DNA of 64,000 nucleotides, from positions 1 to 64,000 of the forward strand of contig NGBS01001180.1 in assembly GCA_002245135.1 (NCBI GenBank). Reading direction: 5' to 3'. The notes under the pieces are model-generated. The model ran no database searches. It was not told the origin of the DNA and worked only from the letters and a program-made list of their open reading frames with translations. How positions within the stretch are numbered: the first letter of the stretch is position 1; each line of letters starts with the position of its first letter. The position numbers and the translations under genes are program-made. The stretch comes from Proteromonas lacertae. Its lineage: Eukaryota; Sar; Bigyra; Opalinata; Proteromonadidae. Positions 10,451-22,000 of this stretch are shown here, one piece after another.

Positions 10451-13066
10451 TCATACTCTTATAGATTTTTCCATTCTTTCTCTATCTTCAGGAGTTATTC
10501 TATTTATATCAAAGTTTTCATCATCTAATAATACTTTTATAAATACTCCATTCATTATCAAATCAAAGAAATTATTTTCGTCCAATATATAATAAACAAA
10601 ATGTGATGCATTTGGAGGATAATGAACATACATCTGTTTTTCATAGTTTAATTTGAAATTTGGATCACTGTCAATTGGAGTTATCAACTCAATCATTTCA
10701 GTGCTTAATTCATATGCAATTATTTGTTTTAATGCCATTTTTCTAGTATATTTATCATCATCAATTGAATTATACTTATCTTTTACATTCTCATACTCTG
10801 TCTCATCTTTAGGTGGATAGAATTTAAAAACAATGTATTTTTCTACTTCTTCTGAAATGAATTTTAATTTTTCTTTTGGTTTTAAAAGAAAATGTTTTAA
10901 ACCATCATCCCATTCTGATTCTAAATCATATTTTAATATAATATTGGATAAATCATTATTTAACAAATTTTCCATCTTCATATACTTTTTTAAAAATTCA
11001 TTATAACCTGTTGTTCCTACTACACTGTCTATTAACTGTTGATAATACGTCCAATAATCTCTACCATAATTTTTATTATATAAATAATCGTAATAGATTT
11101 GTCTAGGTATATTACCATACTTTTTGCATATTCCTTTAAATTTGTTTAAATCACTAATGTTTATATTAATGCAATATGAAAACCAGTCTATTATTTCTCT
11201 ATCATTTAAAGAATCAAAATATAGTTGTTTACTAGTTTTTGGATTTGTATATTTATCGTTATTATTATGATCAGGTGAACTTATTGAAATTATTATGTTA
11301 TCATTGCCAAATTTACCATTGAAAGTGTCAACTATTACTATCGAATTATTAATATCACGTTCTTTTATATCACTTTTTCTCAGACTATTATTTTTAAATT
11401 CATATATTTTCCTATCACCAATATTTTCATATCTCTTTCCTTTAACTACATAAATATCTTTAATGGTATTATTATTTTTCCATATATCATCTAAAATATA
11501 ATAATTGAATCCCAATTTTACCATTTCATCATAATTTGGTGGTAATGAACCTTCAAAATCTTCTATTTTATCTAATGAACTTTCCATATTTCTCTTTAAT
11601 TCATTGTATTTATTTTTTATTGCTTCCTTTTCTTTTAAATACTTTTTAATTCTCTTTTCAATCATTTCTATTGAAATATTTCTTTTTTTAATCTCATTAA
11701 TTCTTTGCACTATAATTGATGATAGATAATATGCATTGACGAATCTTCCATATTGCTTAACTAGTTTATTATGAAGTATTCTCTTAAAATTAATTATCTC
11801 ACTTACTTCAATTACTTCATCTACATTCACAATATCATTCTTTGAACCTCTTATTTCTCTCTCTATCTTTTCAATATTTTCGTAGCATCTGTTTCTTACT
11901 TCTTTTTCATCATTTTCTTTTGAGAAATCATAATTTCTTCTTCTTTTAAATATTGTGAATGAATATATACTTCCAGTTTGTGTATAAAAATTCCTACTTA
12001 TATCATCATAGATAGTATCTTTTAGTTGTTTATAAAAGAATTTGTTTATTGTTTCTTTGTATACTTCAATCCTCTTTTTATTTCTTTTTATTTCTTTTTC
12101 AAGATTTTCTATTTCCTGATTAATAAAACATTTTCTTTGTTTCTCTTCTTGGTGTAATTCACTCAACCATTTTATATTATTTTCTCTTTCTACAATTAAC
12201 TCTTTTTTCCTCAGTAAATCTTTTTCATCTTTACCAAAATTGTGAGATAAATTATTCTTTAGAAAGAATAGTAAAACATAAATAAACGATGTTTTACCTA
12301 TACCTGGCTGACCTGTGATTATTATTCTAGATTTCTTTTTTAATAGCATGATTTTACATATATTTCGAAACATATCATAATAACAATCTCTAATGTAGAT
12401 TCTCTTCAATGGGAATTGAAACACATTGACATTTTGATCTGTATATTTTAGATATACCTTTTTTTCACCATCAATAGTAGTATAATCTACAGCTGTTAAA
12501 TTGTTAACAATTTTAACGAAATTATCTTCTTCATCTACTTTTCGTTTTTTTCTTTCACCACCAATATCATCTCCACGTCTTTTAATATTATCCTTTTCTA
12601 TAACTACTATTTCATCATTCTTCTCAAATAAAATGAATAAAGGATACATTGCATTTATGCACTGTAAATCTCTCAACATATATATAACCTTATCATGTCT
12701 GCTAATTGTCATTGTATTGCTATTTAGATCGTATTTTATATCATATATTGCACCTAATTGTAATTCTTTTACATGTACTTCAACTACATCATTACTATTT
12801 GCCTGTAGCGCTACTCCCCTGGTTAATATCACCATTTTATTACAGACTGCACCACTAATAACTTTTGAGTATCCTATACCAAGATTGTTAGCAACTTTCC
12901 GAATTTGGATTCTCATTGTATATACTTGATTTGCAGTTGAATATTTTTGGTATATACCTAATTTCAATGAATCATTTTCACTTCTAAATGAATCTTCATA
13001 TATCTTTTTTACTAAGAAACCATATCTGCAAAAATTATATGGCAAAATATTAATAACAGAGCTCAT
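10451..13066 (-). CDS. SPRY-like domain plus RHS/Crinkler-like P-loop NTPase (Polinton cargo)
   Basis: The 871-aa frame begins with an ATG at 13,066. Residues about 20-160 look like a SPRY/B30.2 beta sandwich: a GIGYS strand, then YDIKYDLNSNTMTI and a Tyr-Pro-Leu-Phe closing strand. A basic linker with a KKRK nuclear-type signal follows (about 172-176). From about residue 250 a Walker A loop, ITGQPGIGKTSF, starts an NTPase module; a 200-residue coiled coil is inserted after it, and a FKGICKKYGNIPRQIYYD segment near residue 640 recalls the GGIPR motif of RHS and Crinkler-type NTPases. Such NTPases are known to travel with transposons. A second SPRY copy lies near 47.1-47.5 kb. The frame looks whole; the role is unknown. 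Confidence 0.55.
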   Translation of the reverse strand: MSSVINILPYNFCRYGFLVKKIYEDSFRSENDSLKLGIYQKYSTANQVYTMRIQIRKVANNLGIGYSKVISGAVCNKMVILTRGVALQANSNDVVEVHVKELQLGAIYDIKYDLNSNTMTISRHDKVIYMLRDLQCINAMYPLFILFEKNDEIVVIEKDNIKRRGDDIGGERKKRKVDEEDNFVKIVNNLTAVDYTTIDGEKKVYLKYTDQNVNVFQFPLKRIYIRDCYYDMFRNICKIMLLKKKSRIIITGQPGIGKTSFIYVLLFFLKNNLSHNFGKDEKDLLRKKELIVERENNIKWLSELHQEEKQRKCFINQEIENLEKEIKRNKKRIEVYKETINKFFYKQLKDTIYDDISRNFYTQTGSIYSFTIFKRRRNYDFSKENDEKEVRNRCYENIEKIEREIRGSKNDIVNVDEVIEVSEIINFKRILHNKLVKQYGRFVNAYYLSSIIVQRINEIKKRNISIEMIEKRIKKYLKEKEAIKNKYNELKRNMESSLDKIEDFEGSLPPNYDEMVKLGFNYYILDDIWKNNNTIKDIYVVKGKRYENIGDRKIYEFKNNSLRKSDIKERDINNSIVIVDTFNGKFGNDNIIISISSPDHNNNDKYTNPKTSKQLYFDSLNDREIIDWFSYCININISDLNKFKGICKKYGNIPRQIYYDYLYNKNYGRDYWTYYQQLIDSVVGTTGYNEFLKKYMKMENLLNNDLSNIILKYDLESEWDDGLKHFLLKPKEKLKFISEEVEKYIVFKFYPPKDETEYENVKDKYNSIDDDKYTRKMALKQIIAYELSTEMIELITPIDSDPNFKLNYEKQMYVHYPPNASHFVYYILDENNFFDLIMNGVFIKVLLDDENFDINRITPEDRERMEKSIRV

Positions 13067-13069
13067 TTA

Positions 13070-14000
13070 TCTAATTAATAAAAATTGTTAATAATAAATA
13101 CCGTACTTTTACTAATAACAGAGATATAGATAATTATAAATTTGAAAGAATAACCAATCAAATCAAGCCAACAAATAACCAATTAAAATTCGTAAATTCT
13201 ATATTTTGCATGTCATTTTTATAGTGATGTAGAAAGAAACATCATCTATCAACTTATAGAATTGATTTTGGTGATTATAAATTCTCGTTTCATATGATAT
13301 TTAAGTAAGTAATAGAATTGAGAGTGATTTAGATAATTACTCATTTTTGATAATAATTATATAAAATTTTAACGATATTTTGTTTTTTTCTACATATCTC
13401 AACAACATTTGTTTTTCATACTGACATAATGACTAAAATATTACTTCGAAATCTCTTGTTTACATTTCATTCAACTGTACGGATATTACATTATTTGGCA
13501 TTTTCTGAAGGTGAAGGGCAATTATATATTATTCCTTTCTTATTGAGTTGAATATTCGTTGAATTTACTCCATTCACTTCACCTATTATCAGTTTCTGAA
13601 GTAGATTTCACTTATTCTTAGAACATTATCGAAACTAAAATAATCATTTACTATATTCACTCCAATTACCATTTTCATTATTCTACCTACATATAGAAAT
13701 AAAATAAAAACTATATACTTCATAACATATTAAACATTTACTCATTTTTTAAATGAGCTATAAAATAGAAATACTTGTAGAGAATGTTATGTAACAAAGA
13801 AAAATGGTTGAAGTTAACATTATACTTGATTTTCAAATAATCAGTAACACTCTCATTTTTCAAATACATCTTTTTTAAAAATACAGGTGTATTAAATTGT
13901 ATTTTATTGTATTTAATATAAAAACATTATAACAATATGAAAACAACGAATTAAGAAATAATAAAAACTGTTAATAACAATACCACCAAAAACAATAAAA
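13070..14000. other. Gene-free stretch between Polinton and NAT10
   Basis: About 930 bp of very AT-rich sequence have no frame I can support and no tRNA or clear repeat. The right end of the Polinton should fall here or close by, but I saw neither a terminal inverted repeat nor a target-site duplication. Confidence 0.5.
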
Positions 14001-14003
14001 TTT

Positions 14004-17000
14004 TTACTTTTTACTTTTCTTTGATTGATATTTTGCATCTTTTCCTTTTCTCTTCATTGGTTTGTTATTATCAGGTGCTTGAACATGAACTTTAGGAGCA
14101 GCAGTCTTAATAGATACAACACCAGTTTCAAAACTACTTTTAATACCTTTTTCCCAGTCATTTTTACTACCTTTCAATTCATATTCACTCAAATTCATTT
14201 GTTGTAATATTTTATGATTCATTGTTGTTTCTTCTTTATCTAATTCATTATCAAGTGATTCAGATAATGGCTTCATATCTTTTGTCTTATTTTCACTATC
14301 AATTTGTGTTTTTTCTATCTCTTCAATATAATTCTTTCGACTTATTGCATAGAGAGCTGTTACAAATTTTCTGATACTTTTATTGAACATTGCTAATATT
14401 TGTGATACAGGTAAACCGTATTCTAATGATAAATCATCTACATTTTTATGCTGTAAACCTTGACCAACTAAAATAGATAATTGTAAGTAAGAAAAATGGC
14501 CAATTTCAGGAATCATTCCAAGAAAATATAATCTGGTCAAAGTTGGTAATAAATCAACAATCATATGATAATCAACAAGATTTTTACTATAAGATTCTAA
14601 TCTTTTGATATCATGTAAAGAAAAGAACAAATTCAAATTTTGATTATTCAATTGAATCAGATTCTTTTGTTTTTCAAATGTTTCTAAATCTGAAACATTC
14701 TTTCTCAAAGATTCATCTAATAAAAGTGTTGATAATTCAGTTGAAAATTCTTTACATTCATATGATAACAATGACAAAAATCTCTTCTGAAAATCAGCTA
14801 CAAATGGCATTAACCATCCTTTTTGAGGCATATTCGGTATAACGGTTGAAGGGTCATTCACATCTAACGGTTTAATCATAATACAAGAATGTTCACCAGT
14901 TAGTTCATTTGGAGTTAAACGAATATAAACTGGACTATATCCACCTTTCACTGCCCAAAATTTGAATAATTGTTGAGTTAAACCAAATGCAACTCCTAGC
15001 CAATGCAATTTCTCTGGAGGACGATCTTTTAATGCAATTAATAATGGTGGTAGCTTTGATCTTGGTTTTAATTCTTCAGTTGTTAATATTGAAGTTTCTG
15101 GAAGTGGTTCTGGTTTTATAGTTTCAATATATTCATCACCATCATTACCATCTAAAATATCAAATCCTCTTATTTCACCTTGATAGTATTTTTGTAATAG
15201 TTCTAATGCTCTAGCACCATATCCTTGATTAATAGCATCAGGATGAGTAGCTATTCTTACAATTCTTGCACCTGAAAGTGTTGGAAAATCATTATCTTGA
15301 AATTGTTGAGATACAGTCCATGGTATTAAATCACCAGCAGATTTCTCACCTTTTAATAATTGTGACCTTACTGTATCAGCATTTATTTCACCTTCTAAAC
15401 ATACTTGTATTACACATAATATATCTGGTAATAAATTATCACTATTTTTACTACTAGAATCATTATTTATATTTCCTAATAATGCAAATAATCTATGTGC
15501 TGGAGCATCACTCAATAATTGTAAATCATTAGGAGAATTCTTATAATGAGATGATACATATAGACTCATCATTTTATATAACAATTCTTCAGATAGTTTA
15601 TGATAAGAGAATAATGTATCACGATTGATATAATATAATTCACATTGTGATGGATGAGGTAAACCTCTAGTTAATCTATATGCTTTACTAGTTGCATCTA
15701 AACATAATAAATTATTCAGCCATTTTTCTATTGGATCATTTTGGTTGTATCTAATTGGTTCTTCTAATGTAATTTCTTTGAATATTCTAGAATCTGATCC
15801 TTGATTCATTCTTAATTGATTTATTAATTTCAATGATAATGCTCTTCCTGTTCCTTCATATCCAGTTACTGTACTACTTAAAAATACTAAGTATGGACCA
15901 ATTAATTTCTTTACCATTGGTAATGGAATTGCAGCTGCTTCATCTACAACAACAAGCTCGGCTTGAGATAATTTTTCATAATCAGATGGTATAATATATT
16001 GTATAGTTTGTCTATGTGAATGATAGATATTAATTCGAACTATTGCATTATGATAATCAGGATTAGTTGATTGAATTACTTCATAATCTGTATGCTCTTT
16101 ATAACATAATACATTAAACCCTTCCAATATAAATTGAAATACGGTGTTGAGGTTTTCGGGTGTAGGAGCTGTAACGAATATATTACTATAACCATGAGCA
16201 ACTGCTCCTGCAATTGATAAACCTAATGATGCTGATTTACCTCTACCTCTTGCTGCTGTTAATGCTACAGTCGATCTTAATGTCTTTTCAGCTATTGCTT
16301 CAATGAATAACAATAGGGCTTTTGCTTGATCTACTGTTTTGGTTAAATTTACTAATACTTCTAAATGGTCTGATCCTTTGAGTGATTGTTTGAGTTTCTC
16401 TAATTCCAGTTGTTGTGGTGTCTTAGTGGTTGGATCGATTTGTACTGGGATTATATGAGTTATTGATTTGGAGAGTGGCAAGATTGTTAATTCATCGTAA
16501 AATATTATAAATTAAAGAAATAAACTATAATAATATATATATATATATATATATATCAGATTGTGTTCGGTACTCTATTAAATTCATCATATTATTTATT
16601 ATATAAATAATAAAAACATCAAGAGCCGAGAGTAATAATCACTTATATATATATATAATAAAAATGTAAAATAAGTAAAAATTAAAAAAGATATATCTAA
16701 AATAACACATCCTTCACAGTTAGATAGTGATAATATAAATCTTTCGTTAAATCTTGCTACAACATCATTATGTGCTTCTGTTCTAAATCTAGAGTGAGTA
16801 TCCATTGTCATTGTGTATAACTGACGTAGTGACGTCATTGTACGCAATAATAACACAACCATTCCTCCTCCTTCTACAGTTTCTATTGTTCTACAGAGTA
16901 AATTTGGTGTTAATGCTTCGAAATCTTGTAAGATACACATACCGTATGTTTGACCTAATATTTTATGTGATTCTTTGTAATAGCACCAACGAATATCAGT

Positions 17001-17361
17001 GGAAGATATGAATAAATCAAATGGATTATCATTTTCTGGATCATACAAACCACGACTAATCATCTTTTTGATTTGCTTCATTCTCTTCTTTTTATGACTA
17101 TTCAATATATATAATAATTATAATAATTATAAATACGTAGAAAAACCTAATTCCTTCTTGTAACACCATAATACTGATGGTCTAGCTTTAACTTGTGACT
17201 TACTGAGAATGTAGTGAAGATTAACAATCTAAGAATGAAGAATTAAATGATACTTGATCTTTGCCTCTATCTCCAATGATTACAAACAAGCTACGAGTGT
17301 TTTGTTTAATTGAATTTTCAATCAAAGTACGAATTCGTTGATCAACTTTCTTTTGTGGCAT
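14004..17361 (-). CDS. NAT10: NAT10/Kre33 RNA cytidine acetyltransferase
   Basis: This host enzyme makes N4-acetylcytidine on 18S rRNA and some tRNAs in the nucleolus, using acetyl-CoA and ATP. Four exons, 17,361-17,254, 17,228-17,137, 17,097-16,695 and 16,496-14,004, add up to 1031 aa, close to human NAT10 (1025). Start and joins follow family identity: MPQKKVDQRIRTLIEN at the start, RPSVLWCYKKELGFS across exon 2, ILDFEA-like text in exon 3 and DELTILP at exon 4. The RecD-like ATPase has Walker A AARGRGKS (about residue 288) and VVDEAAAIPLP; the GNAT domain holds RIATHPDAINQGYGARAL; the tail is Lys-rich, as in nucleolar proteins. Introns are 25, 39 and 198 nt, the last of AT-AC type. It is divergent from the cilia-type gene, with about 80 bp between starts. 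Confidence 0.95.
16497..16694 (-). other. Probable U12-type AT-AC intron in NAT10
   Basis: Alignment to the NAT10 family needs exon 3 to end in ...VILD and exon 4 to begin DELTILP. The sequence between reads AT at the 5' end (ATATCTTTTT, one base from the U12 consensus ATATCCTTTY) and AC at the 3' end (ATTTTAC). TTCTTTAAT, similar to the U12 branch site TTCCTTAAC, lies about 15 nt before the end, the usual distance. The intron is 198 nt, far longer than the 25-42 nt of its neighbours. No GT-AG pair gives the family reading. Confidence 0.8.
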
Positions 17362-17441
17362 TTTTTGCAAAATGAAAATGAAAGAAAGCTTGAATGATAG
17401 TTTGAAATTTAATTTTGAAAACTGAAAAAAAAAACAAAAAA

Positions 17442-18874
17442 ATGCCTTTTGGTGATGGTTTAATAAAACGTGCTCCTAGTAGACCACAAGAGTCTAAAAA
17501 TGATGATTTCGAAGATGATGATTTTGATTCTCCTGGTAGAAAGTCATCTTCTTCATCTTCTGATATAAAGTATACAAATTTAAATTCTTATGTGATAGTG
17601 ATGATTTTGGAGATTCTAAAGTAGATGATGGTACTTCCAAACTAAAATCGTCAAAATCTTCTTCAAAAATAGATGATACATTCAATGAATCTCAACATAG
17701 TCACCATTCAACACATTCTTATCATAGTCATAGTAAAAGTCCAAATCCAGCTAGTCATTCTCGATCACAAAGTCGTAAATCACATATGAGTGAATCAAAA
17801 TTTGAAGAAAGTAAAGATGATGATGTTCCAAGTTATATGTCCAAACGTGCAAAACTAGTTAGTCGAATAACAGAATATAAAACCATCTTAACTGAAGAAC
17901 AAAAGAAAGACTTAGAAAATAACAATTTCTTGAATAAAAATGATAAATGGAAATATAATTTATTAACTAAAACAGCTGAAAAACAGAATGGTAGTGGTAG
18001 TTTAACAGCTAGATCCGTAAATAGAAGTCAATCAGCAAGACCATTATCAGCAAGATCATCTATAGCAGGAGGAGGATCAACAACAACTACTACTACAACT
18101 AAAAAACTATCAACTCAAGAATATGTTGAAAAACTAGCCGTTCCACACAAAATAGTGAATAATAAGAAAGATACATTGGATTTATATGAAAAAGTGAAAA
18201 AAGTGAAATGTACTTGTGCTAAAGGTCCTTGTAATCCATTAAAACCTGGTCCAGGATGTGCTCGAGCTAAGTTATTGTATGCTACTGAAAGTGAAATACG
18301 TGAATGTACATTTAAGCCAAAGATTACAAAATATAAGACTAATGAGGGTGAAAGTAAAACAGGTTTTGTAGAAAGAATGGATAATGACACACGAACAGCA
18401 AGAGCTGTATATATATTATATAAATTATATTGATATCTAATAATTTAGAAAAAATCAGATGCAATTGGTGAAAAAGAGTATAATATGAGATTAGATATAT
18501 TAACTTGTCCTGTATGTGGAGGTAAACAGAGTTATAAGAATTATATAGAAGGTAAAGACAAATGTCCAACTTGTATGAAGAAATACAAACCAAAGAAAGC
18601 ATGGGGATTTATAGCAACTTCATTTTTGAATAGAAATGTTGATTATTTAAAAAAAAAGAGAAATCCAGAGATGAAAAAGAAAGAAATTGACTGGGAAAGT
18701 AGAGTAGTGTATTATTGTAAAAAATGTAAGAATGTACAGACGAAAGATGAATATATGAATGATATTAAGATATGTCCAAGAGATGGATATGTGTATCGTC
18801 CAAAATATGCCACTGATTATGATCCTGAAAAGAAAGATAAAAATGCAGAAGAGACTAAAATGAATATTACATAA
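17442..18874 (+). CDS. Zinc-ribbon protein of probable ciliary type
   Basis: Three exons, 17,442-17,569, 17,599-18,406 and 18,449-18,874, join in phase to 453 aa; the introns are 29 and 42 nt, start GTAT and end AG. The first 150 residues are low complexity, with acidic and Ser/His-rich runs. A Cys-rich stretch (CTCAKGPC) and ECTFKPKITKY follow near residues 235-280; TFKPKI-type motifs recur in axonemal and basal-body proteins. The C-terminal third has two zinc-ribbon-like knuckles, CPVC...CPTC and YYCKKC...CPRDGY. I do not recognise the family by name, so a ciliary role is inferred from the motif. It is transcribed away from NAT10 from a very short shared promoter region. Confidence 0.75.
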
Positions 18875-19016
18875 AAATAGAATAAATTAGTTGTATTTAT
18901 ATATTTTGTAGTTTGCTTATAAGAATTTAAAAAATTGTTTAAAACTTTATACCAAAAATTCCCCATATTTTCGGCTGAAGGGTCAAGCCTTTTGCATTTC
19001 AATTTATTAACTGCCA

Positions 19017-22000
19017 ATGAATAAATTAAATATTAAGCGTCTCCTAATCAGTATGATTGTAAATTATAATATTTTATAGCATTTTTATTGCTTCTATTAT
19101 GCGTTGAAGGTAGTAGGAAGGAGATAGAAGCAATGAATGCCAAAATTTCGACTAAAAGTGGATTAAAGAGAAATCTTAAGACAACTGGTCAAGGTACTGA
19201 AACAGTTGAATTGTCAGATGGAAAAGCAGCTCATGGCAGTTGGAATGTGTTAGTTGATGGATTAAAATGTGACAATCTGGATGAACATACTACAGATGGT
19301 CATTGTAGAGTTACAGGTGATACTGAAGAAATATGGGTTACTAAGAACTCATTGAAGGTGAAATACATTCATAAAGGACAAACTATAGTAAATACACCAA
19401 GTCCTGCTAAAGGAATTGAAATGACAGTAGTTTATTGGGGAACTACAAAGAAATCTTTAGTAACTTCGAGTGGGACATTTTCTCAGTTTACACCTTCACC
19501 TGTAAATTCAAAGTATTGGAAAAGTAATAGTGTTAATGGCAAATATGATCCAGATTATACAGGATTAGAAGGAAATGATTTGAATAATAATTATATGAAG
19601 AATTATTACAATTGTTCTGATTTACCTGAATTTGCCTCATTAAATTGGATAAAAGAATATTGTCCAAATGGTTATGATGGTGTATTAATAGCTATTGATA
19701 AAATTACAACTGTGGAAAGTGTTTCTAGTAATTTCTATTACTTTACATTTGAAAATGATGAAAGTCTCGCTTATATTGCTGATGTTCAAGGAAATGAAAT
19801 TAAGAGTTTTTTCATTGAAAAGGTATTAAAAGTTGAAGATATATCTAATATTATTAATTCAATGGATATTAGAACACATCATATTAGCAATTATACATTA
19901 ATCACTAATAATTTGATATTATCAAACTGTTCAGCTGCTCATATATTCACTAATGACTCTATTAATTTTACATATAAATATGTCTATCAAGGAGGTATAA
20001 AGACAGATGATAATGGATTATATACCAATTATACAATTGATGTTAGTTGTGGTAATATTGAATCATTATCTGGTGTTTATATGGATAGTAATTTTACTGG
20101 AGCTTATGATGGTATTAAAGAAAAAGATCATTGTTTAGATTTACCACCATTATCAGCTGATGAAATACTCTCATTTACATGGTTAAAGATAAACTGTAAT
20201 AGTTTTTATAAGACTTTACTACTTGAAGATCCAATGAAAGATAGCTTAAATGGTGTAGGTAGTTTCTTGGAGAAAGATAATGATGATATATATACAGCAT
20301 CATTTGCATTACGAAGATATAATTCAGAAAGACCTCATGAATATGCAAATGAAAAGAATCCATTCACTAACGATGATGATTTTAAAGAGAGTGGTGAATA
20401 TGGTATTGGTTTAATAAACACTCAAACTAGTTACAAAATAGTATATGGATTTGACCAATTAGAATGTAGTGGAACTAGTAGAGAATTCGCTTCCTTAGGA
20501 TCAGCTGATGGTGTAATTGGAGTAGATAATACCAATAATAACATCATGTACTTAACAGATAAAGATAAAGTTATCTATGGCAATACAAACAATGGTGCAA
20601 ATTCAAATTATGTATATAAAGTATACCAAACTGTAGAATCAAGAGTAGATATTGACAACTTATATACATCTTACACTTTGAATGAAGTTAATGATGATTA
20701 TAGTGGATTTGACTGTAGTTATGATGTCAATGTAAACTTCTTTAAGAATGATCAAAATGACAGTTGTAGATGTGAATCTGAATTTATATCATTCAATTGG
20801 GTTAAAACTCATTGTTCAAATATTGATATAATTAATGATATTAAAAAACCTCTAGAATTATCTGCAAATTACACACGAGCTGTTAATAACAATCAAACTG
20901 TCTATATATATGATTATAATACTAATGAAGTTAGAAGAAACGAATATGCAATGAATTTAGAAGATCAAAATCATTTATCCCCTAAGATGATGATTGATAC
21001 ACATGAAATCAGTAAAGAGAAAGCATTGATGAAGAAAATAGATCAATTTACAACTTACTATGTAAATAGTGAATTAGGATTTTATGTATTAGATAATGTT
21101 GTTGATCATAACAATATAAAGAGAAGAATAAAGTATAATATGGTACATCACGATTATACAATCAATGATCCAGTTTTAAACAAACAATCAAACTATTCTG
21201 AATTTATTGTTAAAGATTTAAATAATGAAGAATCTGGAATATTCATTAATGATGAATTGAAGCAATTATTAGCTAATTGTACTGAAATACCTGCAGTTTA
21301 TATTGATGACGATGGAGTATTACCTTACAAATGGATTAAAGAGAATTGTAGAAGTAAACAAGATATATTAATCAGAGAATTGAATGAAAATGAAAAGAAA
21401 ATATTTGTTGATAAATTGGCAATTAGATCATATGATGCTACAGTTGCACATCAATATAACAATATATTAAACCAATTAGTTAATACACAAGATGATTATA
21501 TATTAGTTGATAAGATGATAATGAAACAAGCTTTGAATGTATTTGATAATGATGATAAAGTTCCAAGACCAATTAATACTGATGTAAATGGTGCAAGTAG
21601 TAGTTGGAATGATGAAAATGATTTAAAAGAAGGAAATATTATTACATTATATTATACTAATGATAATGTTACATTTACATACTTTAATAAGAAACAAACA
21701 ACAAAAGTTAAAGTATTTTTACCAGCAAATAAAATCAATAAAAATGTAGTATGTAGTAATGAATATGGAAATGGAAAATGTAATAAATTTACAACAGATG
21801 TAGCTTCAGATGAAAAATTAACATTTACTGATATGATTTATGATTATAGTGGATATGAAGGAGAAGCAAATCGAATTTACTTTAAAGAAAACTATAAGAA
21901 TTGTCCATCCTTACCCGAATTTGCTTCATTCCGATGGTTACAAGTTAACTGTAGAGAATCAATTGAAAAGATGGTAACTCCATTCTTAAATAGATTTGTA

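Larger units (their letters stand above)
1..13070. mobile_element. Polinton/Maverick-type element (fossil), ends not found
   Basis: The stretch holds the hallmark gene set of a Polinton: a penton-like protein, a major capsid protein region, an FtsK/HerA-type packaging ATPase and part of a family-B DNA polymerase. It also carries several element-type proteins of unknown role and a large P-loop NTPase. The layout is one minus-strand gene at the left edge, a plus-strand block to about 7,414, then a minus-strand block from 13,066 back to 7,448. I saw no RVE integrase and no terminal inverted repeats; the left end may lie outside the window and the right end falls somewhere in the gene-free stretch before the NAT10 gene. 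Most reading frames are long and open, so the copy looks fairly young, but it is broken in a few places. Family assignment rests on motif recognition. Confidence 0.85.

Noticed and set aside
16497-17097. A GT-AG intron between NAT10 exons 3 and 4
   Set aside because: Every GT donor in reach either removes the conserved VILD end or leaves foreign residues before DELTILP; only AT-AC gives the family text.
17229-17253. Trichomonad origin, suggested by 25-nt introns and a Polinton
   Set aside because: The introns lack the long conserved 3' motif of trichomonad introns, and a U12-type intron would be unexpected there.
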